Positions 26,068 to 38,534 of a stretch of DNA of 64,000 nt are shown here, one piece after another. The notes beneath the pieces were generated by a model. It searched no databases. It was not told the DNA's origin and saw only the letters and a program-made list of their open reading frames with translations. Origin of the DNA: Solea solea (taxonomy: Eukaryota; Chordata; Actinopteri; Pleuronectiformes; Soleidae); NCBI RefSeq assembly GCF_958295425.1, contig NC_081149.1:13722961-13786960 (forward strand), in the 5' to 3' direction. Every line of letters starts with the position of its first letter. Within the stretch, counting starts at the first letter, position 1. The position numbers and the translations under genes are program-made.

Positions 26068-29000
26068 CTACATCCTCTGAATCTCAAAAAGGCGAACATC
26101 AGTGTCATACCAGATAGGAGGGTCCACGTTGCTAGAAGAGAAAATGGAACATTACTTTTGTTCAGTGTGGAAAGATGATGCACAGCTTTTATGTCTGACT
26201 CACCGCAGATAGACGACACCCCACATGTAAGTGCGAAACCACATGGCAGTGCCTGCGTTGGCCTGATACTTTCTGATGAGGATGGGGTGAGGAACTGGCA
26301 GCAGGCCCACTAATGTACCGTGCTGAAGAAACTTCAGGATCTCTGATTCATCTGTCAGACCCCTGCACGGAAAAAAATGCAAGTATATTTTAAAAAACGT
26401 CAGGAAATATTCCAAAAGGATCTCAACCAAATATGTGGCCGCGACATTGCATCCAAGCTGTGTTCACGTACTTGTCGATGCAGATCTTTTCTACCTGGGG
26501 AACTAACACTTGAAGAAGACGCATGATGGTCTGCAGAGGTAGTTTACACTTCCAGGAGTGCACCTAGGTCAAAACAGGTAAATATGCATGCATTTCTCAG
26601 ACAACATACGACATAGAATAAAATAAAAATGAGGGAAAAGATTCTTCTTACCCAGTCAGGTGCGGGAGCCCAAAGGGATGTAGAAGATGCACTTGATAAA
26701 CGTCTCCTCTCCATTTCTGCTTCAGTGTAGAAAACATCCTGATAATGTGAAGAAATAGATTTACAAATGTGCAGACTTAAAAACAAACTCACAAACAAAC
26801 ACACTTACTTCATTGTCCCGGCCAGAGTTTGACTCCGTGTCACTGGTTCCACTGACTGCATTTTGGTCTGGGAGGACAGTGTGTGGGAAAGCTGTCTTTG
26901 GGACAGACACCATGGTGCCATCTTCTGACACCTGTGACTTTTCAGTAAGTTTATCAATGCCTGCAGCGAAACATGAATCACGCACAATTAGTCAATAGAT
27001 GATCCTTATTTTTTGCAAAATGAAATGAAAATAGCAGAGTCAGTACCCGGTATAGCGACCAGACTGGCCTTCAGTGTGCCAGGCTCGGCAGGCACAGCAG
27101 GATGAGAACCCTCCATGGATACGGTCTCCTGGGAGCTTGTGCGAGAAATGACATCTGGTGACTTCCTCTTCCTCTGCAAAGCCTTGTGAATGGAAGCGGG
27201 ATCAGATGGCAGGTTGGCCAGCTGGTGGAACACGTTACGTTTGCGTATGATAGCGTACACCAGGTTGCAGTTTCCTGGAGGGATGAGCAGATTGTCGGTG
27301 AGCAGCTGCATGTGCAAAAGATGCAAAACTGCTAATACTTAAACATGGAGGTTTAAAGAAGGGCTCAGCTTTCTCTCACCATCAAACTGGTACTGGATGA
27401 TGTTGTTGAAAGCCTCAAGAAGGAAGAAAACAAGGTGATGATTCTGGGCTGCAGAGAACAGGAACCAGCTGGTGGAGAAGGCCTCCAGCAAGTGGAGCAG
27501 TTTATTGGCTGCAACCATTGACAAGCTCTTCAAGTAGGGAGAAACTGCAGGAGAAAGCGGATGAAAGATGTGTAAGTGGCAACTACTTTTTCTGGCATGT
27601 CAAATGTTTTTGTATTCGTGGAAACATTCTTCGCAATGTCCAACAGATGGCGCCAAAGCAACTCACCATTTACAACAATAGTGAGAAGACAGTCAAACAG
27701 AGGCTGGAGACGCTGGTGGCCTGTGGTGATGATCTTGTGGAACACCTACAAATCAAGCCGAGTGACAGCTGTGAGCATGGGACTGAAGCCACAACAGAGA
27801 GCAACAACACTTGTAATGGACACAGTGACTAACCACTATGAGCAGGTCGGCATGAGTCCCAGTGAACACGGGGATGTCCATAGGTACGTGGACGGAGTAG
27901 GGCTTATTCAAGCGCACACCAAAATTTCTCTCCCCGCTCAGCAGCAGCAGAATAAACACGCCAATGTGCATGAGTCCAACGCGGGCTGTGTCCAAGCAAA
28001 ACACATCAGTTTAACGCGCAATGCAGACGTTTGTTACTGAATGAGACTGTGATGAGGCTTACACTGGTCAGCCCTGGCATCATTCAGGTAGAAGAGTATT
28101 GGAACCAGAATATCCAGCACATCACTGCTCTTCAGCACAAAGAACAGGAATTTCTGTAATGGAAAAACAAACTGGACTTTCAGAGTTTGCCTACAGACTT
28201 GAGCTCAGTCATAGACTCAACCACTGTATTCTGGCATTGCTGTGTCTGCACGCAAAGCAATTACACCTGCGACTATTCTGTGATACTTGTGATAACCTCC
28301 TCTCCCAACACCCCGACATGCCTGACTCACTGTTACTCTCAAACAGGCCAGTGTACATTTGACGAGAAAGAAACCTTCACTTTAGTCATTTCCAACCTTG
28401 TTGAAGTCACAGAGCTTCCAGAAGAGAACCAGCAGCTCTTGGTGGAACTGGATCTTCTTTGTGGAGTTAGGCAGGTACGTCTGGGTCAAAGGGTTGGTCA
28501 GCAGGCGAGCTAGGCCCTTCAGTACAAAGTCAAAGTCCTGCAATGAGATGAGAGAAGCTTTTGAGCTGGTAATCTTCATAGAGAAAATCTTTACATCTTT
28601 TATTGAGGTGATGATGTGAGTACCTCCTCTCTGTGAATCCTTGACAAATAATTGACAAACAGGTTTTCCGGTCCTGGCGACTGCACAAAGACACAGAGAA
28701 TTATTTGAAAGATTTCGGACACGTGTCTTGGATTGGTGTTGTTTGTGTGGTCTTGGTGCCGTACCTCTTGTTCCTCCATGCTGGATGGTGAAGCGGGATG
28801 GTGGTGGTGGTGGTGGTGATGGTGGAGAACCCCACCGTCATGCTCGAGCGTCACAATGAGGATCTGTGCGGCTTGCTCCACCAGCTGCTCCCGATAGTCA
28901 GAGAAAAGCAAGTGGTTGTATGGGATGCCGTAGCCCACGGGGTCATAGGCACACACCACATTCAGCAGAGAGGTGAACAGGGGCAGAGCATGTCTAGGGG

Positions 29001-32000
29001 ACAAAGACATGAAGACATTGTTAGTATATTATGTGCTGAGTTTCTAGCTTGCACACAACTTTTTGAAAAGATATTTTGACGGGGATGTCCTGTCATTATT
29101 AAATAGGACAGAAATAAACTTACCTGTTCTCTGTGGAGCAGAAGAAAGTCACCCATGGGTTGAGGACACTGTTGTCTGATGAAGGAGGCAGGTACATGGC
29201 CTCAGAAAAGCAAGTAAGTAACAATCTCAGCAACTCTGTTCTGAAGGGGATGAGAGAGGAGAGCCGTGTTCAGATCCATGGATTCACACTGGGCATTAAA
29301 TGCATCCTGGATGCATCTCATTTTGGTCTGGGGGGACAGTGTACGTACTACTTTTATTAAGTAGTAAAGTAAGACTGACTGTACAGATGTGTCTGATATC
29401 AACATGCTTGTACGAGTGTCGTGTGTGGTGTTTCTGTGCTGGTGAAAAAATAAATCATATGGCTATCAATGGTAATATCATATTGCCAAGTACTGTACAT
29501 CAACATATAGATGTTGATTCGGATATCAGCTGAGGCCTTGAGGACATACTGCTTTCATGTGGCTCAGAAGCACGTTTTCAAATCACCTCTAAATGACACA
29601 GTCAGGACAGATTAGTAGCCTTCAGACCTGTACTTTGCACAGTCTGGACTGAACAGAAGCAAGGATACATAGAGCTGGTTAGAGGCTAAAGACTTTATTG
29701 GCATGTTTCCACTGAGTGGAACGGTTCAGTTCAGAAAAGCACATATTTTTTTGCGTTTCAATTAGGAATAGTACTAAAATAAGCGGCCCCAACCGTTCCA
29801 TTTTTCACAACACTTCCCTTGGCGTACCAGAGTAATGGCACAGTATGGTACTGGAAGTGGAACTAGACCCATGACGGTCATTGTCGCTGTTGGCTCACCG
29901 GTAAAACGCCACGCCACGTATCTCTCGGTGTCCGCGTATCCACTCTCAGTCAAAATGCAAGCCTGACCGAGGGCTGTACTGTGTCAAACCGTACTGTATC
30001 GTGCTGGAAACACGGCTCATGTGTTTCCTATGTTACCAAGCACAGGTAGAAACAGCCTGCTGACTCACCTGTTCAGGTCATGGATGTAATTGAGTGGGGG
30101 GGACTGTGCAAAGCCTACCCCTGCCTCCCAGATGTATTCACAGCTGTCTATGGACTGCATGTTCTCTACCGAGTCCTAGATGGAGCAAAAGAAAAAAAAA
30201 CAAACACTGTAATGCTTATATTTATTACATTAACATTTCTAACACCATGTGTAGAGGAACAATCGAAATTATTATGCAGTTTTCCTCCATAATTCCTTGA
30301 ATTTAAAGGGATATAATGTTGTTAAATGGAGACTGGTAGAATGTGTAGGGTTTTGGAACAAGTTTGTCAAGCGGAATGAGGAATTCTGCCTAGTAACAAT
30401 GACAGAGTGTCATCCACCATGATCTATGTCTGCGTCCTTTCTTCAGGGAAACTTGAGTGACAGGTTAGTTGGGCAACTTTTGACCAGGAAGAGGGAAACA
30501 GTGCTTTGAAAACTATGTCTCCCTTTATACTTAGGACGAGAGAACCAAATGTCAAATGTTTGCATTCCTGTGTCTCCCTATTGGTGTGACGTGTGAAAGG
30601 CAGCGTTTCAAGGAAGTGACTGGGTAATGACAGTAGATATTGTCGTGTGTTAACACTCACAGGGCCTCTCTTATGACTCTGCACAGTGAAGTCAGGGCAG
30701 AAGAGCAGGTCAGCGATAGCCAGGAGCAGCGACTCGGCCAGTGGTCGAGCTCCGTCATCATCGTCCAGCTCGTCTGTCTGGAAAAAGAAGGACACATTTA
30801 TGAGACGAAATCCAGATGCTGAACATTCGTCTCCAATTTATCTCTCGCCATTCATTAAAAAAGTGCTTACGGTTAGGAAGAAATAACACAGCGCAGCTGA
30901 AATTACCTCGCAGCATAATATTTCCTGCTCAATAGGAAAAAGGAAAAATAGACATCTAGTCTTTTTACAGCTGGAACGAGGAAACCATTTGTCATTCTCA
31001 TTAATATAATCGTTTTGTGACCTTGGTGCATTCATTGCCACAGACGTGAGTTGGCATTTTAAAAGCCAGAGGAGAACATTTTATTTTTCAAACTGGACGA
31101 TTACATCTCCATAACAAACAAAATGACAGAATTGCTCTCTAAAAGACAATTATATGGGGTATTTTTACGCCTAAAAGCCAATTTTTTAAGCTTATGTTAA
31201 TGTCCTCCACTTACCCCAGCCCGCCCAGCACCAGGCACCGTTGACCAGAAGAATCCTCTCCAGTCCTGGTCCTCAAAGATGTATGGAAGGATGCGGGTCA
31301 GGATGCGAGTGCAGTTCAGGATTGCCTGCTTCTCCCTCTCTGTGGGGCAGCCTGACTCTGCCCCCTGCACCAGCTTCTCCACAGCCTGAAGACGTAGACA
31401 ACAGGAGTGAGGTACAAAATCAGAATGATGGATTTGGAATCCCTTTAAGATTATTTTACATCACATAAATAAAGCTTGCTATTGTTTTTTTTTTGTTATA
31501 TAATTTGCTTCGCCAACAACAGTGCTCATTATCAGATCATTATCGGCATGCACAGTATGATAACACATGATCACAAGTTTGTTTGTTTTTTAAAATCAAA
31601 TGAGACACTGGATCAATTTTATTATTTTGCCAAAATTCACAAATCCCTCAGTTTGCCTCAGTGGGCTTCACAGTCTGTACATGTAGCAAAATACTCTGGT
31701 CTACATGTCAATGTGTCCATGGACAAGACACTTCATCCTAAATTGCCTAATACATCCAGTCACTCAGGGTACAGAAGTGTAAATAGGGAGGGTTGCAACA
31801 GACAGGGCATCAGGCGTATAATTGGGCAAAGAAAAAAAATAAACAATTTACTTTCCCACTAATTATTTTCTTTTTGCAAAGATACGACATCTGATCTGTC
31901 AAGAATGCATTTTGTTTGGGTCAGTAAGTACCTCATTAATACTTCATTAAAATATTTTGTCTGTGAGATGCAGACATGCCACGCTCTTGTTTTGAAGCCT

Positions 32001-34138
32001 TTATCACAGATTTGCCGTTGAAAATGAATCATTGTTTACATTTAATCAACAGCGCGCTGCAGCCCGCCTTCAAAATAGATTAACAAACACATTTAAATCA
32101 GCTCACATTCAAGGACTCTTATCCCCTCTCTTCTCCTCTTTACTTAATTAGGCTACATGCGCCCAGTATGTCTGTTTTTGTTCTTGAACGGCAATTTCAA
32201 ATGGGAGCCAGAGACAGGAAGCGAGGGGAAAGGAAGGGGAGTTGACTCACATGTTCCCACATTTAAGGCAGTGACTTAACGACAGACACCAGAGCTGGAC
32301 TAAAACAAACAAAATCCTGCATTGTTCCAAAATAATAGCAATATTTATTTTAGGTACAGCTCGACTGTGGATACTACCTTATAGCAGAGGGTTGCTAAAT
32401 TTGAAGGGGACTCCTCCCGGACAGCTCTTATCTCTGCAGCTGGCACCAGTGCAAACACATCCTGGACTGTGGTGGTGGTGTCGGCCCAGAACTGGTCCCA
32501 GAAGGCGTCATCTGTGGCTTCCACTGGCTGTAGAGAATGAAGTATATCTTAATATACACTCACTGGCCCCTTTATTAGGTACACTTTTTTTGACTGCTTG
32601 CTAACACAAATATCCAATCAGCCAATCAACAAGGTGCATTCAGGGACTTAGATGTGGTCATGGCGACCTGCTGGAGACATTGGGCATCTGCTTTTGCGGC
32701 CTAACGCTAGTTAACGTCTTGCTGGCTCAAAAGCAAAAGGTTCTTTTTTTTTTAGCCTAATATTTAAAATGTCAGTAGCTACTTTTAGGCTCTGTAGTTT
32801 TATTTATATTTATTGTATCTTTTTTTATGAACAAATCAGTTATATGGAACCATTTCTTGGACATATTTAAATGTGGAATATCTTGGAAATCATCTTCTAA
32901 ATTCATACTTGATTTAAAGCAAGTATTTATTTGATTTAAATCATTTTCATTTTATTGGTGTTAATTGTATAGTTTTTTGTTTAGTTTTTTAAATAAACAA
33001 CTTAGTTGTATGGGAGCATGATGCAGTCCTTTTGTTGTATGAGTAATATAGTATGTCTGTTACAGATCAAACTCTTTTTTAACATATTTAAATGTAGTAT
33101 ATCTTGGAAATCATCTTCATCTTCTATATGCATACGACTTGATTGGTAACTTGCTTGATTATTGCAAGAATGGCTTGTGACTTGCATATGTGACTTACTC
33201 CAATCTGTGATTTCAGGAACCACTAATCTACAGCAGGGTTTCTCAATCTTGGTCCCAGTGACACGTTATCAGGCTTCTGCAGTGCTTGCTGGTGAGCTGA
33301 CCATTTAAATCAGGTGGTGTTGGAGCAGGGAAACATCTAAATCATGCAGGGCAGTCGGTCTCCAGGACCAGGATTGAGGAACCCTGGTCTACAGGGAGTT
33401 TCACACACAGACATTGTCTAGGGTTTACAAAGAATGGACAGAAAAAGAGAAGGTCTGATGGAGGAGAACACTGGTCACTGCATCTCAATACAGTGCATTA
33501 AAACATCCTGTTGCCCTTTCAATCGTGTGGTTGTTCAGTGTTGTATTACACGGCTCACCAATTGCCTTCATAATTGCAATGTAAACACAATCTCTGTTAT
33601 CTGGCACACTGATCTCAGCACAGTCCACCTGCCTCCTCTGCTGCGAAACGAGGTTATTTCCAGACCCGTGTACGTCACCACCACGGATTCGGCTACGCCA
33701 TCGTTTTTAATGTTATTGTCAGAAATAAACAATGAATGAAGCTTCAATAGTCATCGCGGCAATTATCGCATCTATTGCAACTGTTTATGACGCAAAAAAA
33801 ACATACAATTCAATAGGATGGATTAAAATGCAAGGTAATGTTTTATATCGTATAGAGATTATGTAAAATAAATAAAATAAATAAGACTGGTTGTATGGAC
33901 GGTCCGACATTTTACTGCCTCATGACAAGCGTCATATCATCTCCTCGGTGATGCTGCGTGTTCCACGGTGGGTTCATCGTCTCCGTCATTCTCTCTCTCT
34001 CTCCCTCCGTATAAACAACCGAACCGTTTATTCTGGGCAACCGTTTATTCCGGTGCGCGGAGGCGCATGTACCTGCGTTTTGGTTGTCAGCTGAATCACC
34101 GCTTTCCTGAAGTTCAGTTTGGAGTCGGTGCTGCCCAT
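26068..34138 (-). CDS. hid1: HID1, Golgi/dense-core-vesicle peripheral membrane protein
   Basis: HID1 acts at the trans-Golgi in neuropeptide sorting and dense-core vesicle formation. Nineteen coding exons were rebuilt from the start at 34138: 34073-34138, 32378-32527, 31215-31385, 30661-30777, 30069-30175, 29124-29240, 28765-28993, 28624-28680, 28397-28537, 28063-28153, 27834-27985, 27667-27745, 27380-27544, 27047-27274, 26809-26960, 26652-26738, 26472-26563, 26204-26362 and 26068-26131. They sum to 808 codons (807 aa; human 788). MGSTDSKLNF is an N-myristoylation signal. Conserved blocks include EDQDWRGFFWSTVPGAG, ADLLFCPDFTVQSH, YDPVGYGIPYNHLLFSDYRE, NSTKKIQFHQELLVLFWKL, LLLLSGERNFGVRLNKPY, AQNHHLVFFLLEAFNN and the C-terminal YMWGVVYLRNVDPPIWYD. 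A nine-histidine run at about residues 300-308 and a variable linker encoded by 26809-26960 are not shared with the human protein. Confidence 0.96.
29262..29345. mobile_element. DNA-transposon-like fragment in hid1 intron 5
   Basis: TTCACACTGGGCATTAAATG followed by CATCCTGGATGCATCTCATT resembles fish hAT-derived repeats whose interiors carry TTCACACTGG and GAATGCATCTCA motifs. The right part (29320-29342) matches a segment of the hid1 coding exon at 26860-26882 at 22 of 23 bases. Boundaries are not defined, and related sequence may continue to about 29640. Confidence 0.45.
29703..30018. mobile_element. Putative non-autonomous DNA transposon in hid1 intron 5
   Basis: The left end ATGTTTCCACTGAGTGGAAC and the right end GTGCTGGAAACACGG share an inverted GTTTCCA core. 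The interior has GGTACTGGAAGTGG and ACTGTGTCAAACCGTACTG motifs, typical of a fish element family that begins GTGTTTCCACTG. No clear target duplication was found, so the limits are approximate. Confidence 0.45.
32557..32690. repeat. Fish repeat with TTTATTAGGTACAC end, truncated copy
   Basis: CACTCACTGGCCCCTTTATT, then AGGTACAC, then TAACACAAATATCCAATCAG and GGTGCATTCAGG, are diagnostic stretches of a repeat I know from many teleosts. It is the same family as the copy at 819-1020. It lies in hid1 intron 1. Confidence 0.65.
33234..33386. mobile_element. hAT-like MITE (153 bp) in hid1 intron 1
   Basis: The ends CAGGGTTTCTCAATCTTGG and CCAGGATTGAGGAACCCTG are inverted repeats. The flanks ATCTACAG (33226-33233) and GTCTACAG (33387-33394) form an 8-bp target duplication with one mismatch. 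The interior includes CCATTTAAATCAGGTGGTG, as in a widespread vertebrate MITE family. Confidence 0.85.
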
Positions 34139-34364
34139 TGCGATGATTCCCCTGCGTGTCGTCCGTCAGGAGCAGTGCAGCAGCTCAGATCCCTGATAAT
34201 CTCACCTCAGCTCCGCTGCTGGAGTCTTTGGCGGAGGCGTGTTTTTTTTTTTCTCTCTCTCTCTCTCTCTCTTCCCCTCAGTATTTGGCTGACTGGACTG
34301 GCTGCGCTCCTGCTGTAACTTCCGGGTTGCGAAGATGTAAACCCTCCAGATTTTCTACTACTTG

Positions 34365-34407
<43 letters not shown>

Positions 34408-34418
34408 CATATATATAT

Positions 34419-34452
<34 letters not shown>

Positions 34453-35743
34453 ATACACAAATTATATACATATAATCTCGAGGGTTGACATCTTCACATA
34501 CATGTATACACATGCGTGCGTACATAAATGTATATATAGTTTTCTAAATGTTTCGTTTTAAACAAGTTTTTGAAAGATTTCTTAAACATTTATGTTTTGT
34601 CGTTGTTATGACAGGTGGTCTAATACATTTGTTAAGAACTGTATATATAGTGGCATCTTATAGGTGTCCAGTTAGCATCACTTTATTATAGCATTATATT
34701 CTTTGACCTAGTAAACACCATATTATGACATCTTCTAACACAGTTTTCCAAAACATCAGAGGATTGAGTCCCCTTAACTTTTGCAAATCTTCTGAGGCCC
34801 ATGTTCTAATTTTAATATGTGAATAACAATGTGAGATGTCAGATTGTATAACACGTTTTTTTGTTTAATATTTCATGTTTAGTAAATGGAAGGACTTGGC
34901 CCACTTGCAATACCACCAATATCCACTAGTGTTCCATTGTGTTTTAGTATGTGTTGTGTTGCCTTAATGTGCTGCACGTAAGCGCCGAAACTTGATATTG
35001 CATATATGACAGGTTACAAGACTTTAACCTAAAATGACAAGTAAAGATGTTAATTACATTAGTCACTGTAATTGCCATTATTTCTGATAGCCCAGCGAAA
35101 CTACATATCCTGGTACCGCCTACTTACAGCCTGTTCCAATCCACCAAACAGAAGAGGCATCATTTTTTTCTGACTCGCCTTAAAAGCACCATCGCTGGTT
35201 CTTGCGCAGCCGCAGTTCCATGTAAACACAACCGAGGTTGTATCTTGGGGCTAACATCAGTGGCTCAGTTTAGCTGATAGGGATTTTTTTTTCTCGGGCT
35301 GTTGTAAAACGGTTTTTTTAATCGTCGCTTTAGAGAAACGAACGTCATTACTTAATGTTGGACTCGACCAACATATGAAGAGCACCGGCTTAGAAGGCTA
35401 GCTCGCGTTGACGTTAGCATTAGCTTGTACCTGATGATAAAGGGCTTTAGCCTGACTTGTTATCTAACTAACCGGTCGGTTTAACAATTAAATCGTGTAG
35501 CGGTGGCCCTATACCGTTGTACGGTCGTTGTGTTGGTCTGGTAGGATGACTTATAACGCCACGTCATTATCTGGTGTAATTATCTAGCTAGAAAGAGCTA
35601 GTTTTGTTAATTCAGGCGCTAGGCCTTCGACGGACATCGTACAAGCTACGATTCTCGAGTCGGCAACGTCAACTCGCCACGTCCTTCAGTCAAGTCTTAA
35701 GAAACACACAAAAAAGGAGAGCTGACTGATTTCGTGACATCAT
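34139..35743. promoter_or_regulatory. Shared 5' region of divergent hid1 and fam104a
   Basis: A 1.6-kb interval between two divergent start codons. The hid1 side (34139-34330) has a pyrimidine-rich CT run and CTTCCGGGTT near 34318. The fam104a side (35200-35743) is richer in CpG and probably contains the fam104a start site and 5'UTR. A long AT microsatellite separates them. Promoter positions are inferred, not seen as defined boxes. Confidence 0.45.
34366..34457. repeat. (AT)n microsatellite
   Basis: About 90 bases of AT with CATA and GTATATG interruptions, between hid1 and fam104a. Confidence 0.95.
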
Positions 35744-38534
35744 ATGTTGACTGACAACAGGTGAGTGAGGCCTGGCGTGGATAAAGCAACACGACCCGGT
35801 CGGTCTAGTGTTTTGTGGTGCAAGTGGTGGAGTATCTACTGTGGCCTTCATGAGCCGCTCTCAGCAGCCATTTCAGGACAGTTCAACGTGTTTACCGATA
35901 ATCGGGATTAGTGTGTTGTCACTAACGATATGCGTCAAGTGTGAGTAGAAGATATGACTGCTTTTTTTTCTTTTCGTATCAGTTTGGAAAGGCGTCATGT
36001 ACTGTGTGCATTTTTACGATTGCATGTGTATGTTTTAAATGCCTGCTCATGCCCTTATATTCACACACAGCTTATGCACTTTGTCCGTTGACTGTGTCTT
36101 ACTTGTAGGGATGTCTTTGTTTTGTGGTCTATCTATACAGGGTAAATAATTTAATTTGTCTGCACTGCATTTTCTGAAGGTCACACAATCTGATGATAGT
36201 ATTATTGACTCTGAAGAAACGGGCCAGGCCCAGTACTTTGGTTTGACACCTAACATGTGCCTCACATCTACTGGTGGGTGTTAAAATATGGTTGTGATCC
36301 CTGTCACCTACCATTGACCTGTATTTCACTGAGTGCAATGAAATAAGAACATTTCTAGTAGTAGGATATCAGTATAGATAGATATCGGCTTTAAAATTGA
36401 GTATTGGATATCTGACGATATGACCAATGACTACAACAGTAGGCCTAACTACTGCTACTTCCTTGACTTATATGCTGTGTCCTCTACAACTATTGTTTTT
36501 TTTTTTTTTTTACGTTTATTGATTTTGCTCAATGAAGAAAATGTATTGCTACACCTGCTGCAGGTTGAGTAAGAAAATAGGTTAATTACACTAGTGAAGA
36601 GACAAAAACAAGCTCTTCAGTAGGACACAGGTAAAAACATGTGTTTATATCATATACTGGCATCGGTTATCGACCCAAGCACTCCCGATAATCATCCCGA
36701 TTGGCATGATGAGTATCAGTAAAAAGTACAATATCATGCATCCCTAATTTCTAGGGACATGTAACATGTATGTATGTATGTGTTTGGCAAAATGACTAAA
36801 CTAAATTGGATTTCATCTGGTTTTATATAGGAAACGACAGCGCAGTGGCGGCGGTGGTGATGAGGAGAGCGGCCACCTGGTGCCCCAAGCCAAAAGGCAA
36901 AGCAGAGCTCATCCTCTCTCTCCTGAGACAGGCCGGGATGCCTGGGACTCTGAGGTACAAACCAACTTGAGTGGCTTTCACACATGTGCTTAGGTTCACT
37001 TGGCCTGAATCACAAAACCATTGATGCTCTTCGGAATCATTTCAAACTCGAAAGCACTTAAAAAGTGCAAACTTCTACCAAGGTTAATACTTGTTTGTAA
37101 ATGTAATCCTGAATCTGGATCACCACTAAAATCTTTTTCTTTTCCTTGTATCATAACCTACCACCCAAGAAAATTACATCAGAACCTATTGTTATTGTGC
37201 TCATAGATGGATTCAGCCAAAAACATAAGCAACTAGGGGGAAGAAATGTGATGGTTTAACTGTCAAGTTATAATCACAGGTAACACTAGGCAATTTTACC
37301 TGTACTGTAGTATTATTTGATCTCGTAAAACACCTTTTCACTTTCTCTGATCCATGAAAGACCCTTTAAATCCTGGGGAGTCTTGCAATCATGTGCTGAT
37401 GAACATATGCCACAGATTTTGTTTGTTTTAGCACGTATCTGGAAGAATTAGGAATGTATGTCATCTTCAAATGACAAAAGATGGCCTCAGTATAAGTGCC
37501 TGGAAAGATGTTTGTGTGATGTGGTGGATTCTTCTTAACATGGAACACTGTCTCTGTGTTCAAAAAAAGATGTTCATGCTGAACCTTTGTCACTTACACG
37601 CCATATTTTGCAATACCCTATGTTATTCTATAGGTTCAGATTACTTACTAAATCATCTGCCACTGCAATATCCAAAAAAACATTGCAATTTCAATAGGGT
37701 TCTACACACTTTGTGCTCGAACCCTAATAATAAAGATCAACGTTTACAAACTGAATTAGAGGTGTTTGGTTTTAAAACTCAAAACAACCACATCAGAGTT
37801 TGGCTTTGAAACGGAGGGAAAACACATCTTCACAAGAGATGTTGCAGCTGTGTTTTCATTCGTCCATCTAGAATCGCTGACAGAATTTATAATAATCAGT
37901 TGTCTACATTGGCCATGTATTAGAATTTGTGTTGTATTCGAGAACAAATGTACCTGAAGACCTATGCTTTAGGTCTTTATCTTTGTCAACAGCAGTGACG
38001 CAGAGCAGAAAAAAAATGGGTGACCTACTTTCAATCCTGTGCATGAGCACATCTTTTGTTCGACCTATGTGATTTGTCTTTGTACATGTTTGGCAGAATT
38101 CACTACAGTCTTTTAGCAGCAGCAGCAGCTGACATTGAGCAAAAGGTGGCTGGGTTGCCATCCTATCACAGGGGCCAGTTTCACAAAGTGAAATATCAAA
38201 TGTAATGCCAGGTGATCATAGAATGTTTTGATGGTGAAGGAACAGTATTTATAGTCTCAATCAAAGGCCAAGGTTTGTGAGCACACTGCTTACGTTGACA
38301 TCTGTGTTCTAGTCGTCCAACAGTGAGAGCAACAGCAGCATCAGCAGCCCGGAACATGCAGCTGGGAGCTGTAGCAGTCGGTGTGCTGTGGGCTCCTGTA
38401 GCCCCCACAGCTCTGGCGACTCTTCAGAACTGCCCGGCTCCACAAACCTGGTGTCCTACCTGCAGATCAACCGGGTCCTGAAGGAGGCCCACTTCCAGAG
38501 CCTGCAGAGCCGAAACCATGTCAGAGACACATGA
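35744..38534 (+). CDS. fam104a: FAM104A / VCF1, nuclear VCP cofactor
   Basis: Small nuclear protein family reported to bind p97/VCP through a C-terminal helix and promote its nuclear role. Three exons: 35744-35760, 36831-36954 and 38313-38534, 121 codons (120 aa). The N-terminus MLTDNRKRQRSGGGG carries a basic nuclear-localisation-type cluster, followed by LVPQAKRQSRAHPLSPETG and RDAWDSE. A serine-rich middle region (SSNSESNSSISSPEH) leads to the conserved terminal helix SYLQINRVLKEAHFQSLQSR, the VCP-binding element of the family. The start is fixed by a 17-base exon 1 that closes in frame with exon 2. It is divergent from hid1. The 3'UTR is long, about 2.1 kb to the AATAAA pair at 40610-40623. 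Confidence 0.93.
36360..36747. mobile_element. Degenerate hAT-like repeat in fam104a intron 1
   Basis: GATATCGGCTTTAAAATTGA, GGCATCGGTTATCGACCC and the right end ATCATGCATCCCTAA resemble a decayed copy of the family at 16895-17254. The left end is uncertain and no target duplication was found. Confidence 0.45.

Noticed and set aside
27518..28513. Plus-strand open frames across hid1
   Set aside because: They are antisense shadows of hid1 coding exons, which match the family in order and phase.
34156..34488. Tyr-Ile-rich frames near the hid1 start
   Set aside because: Produced by the AT microsatellite at 34366-34457.
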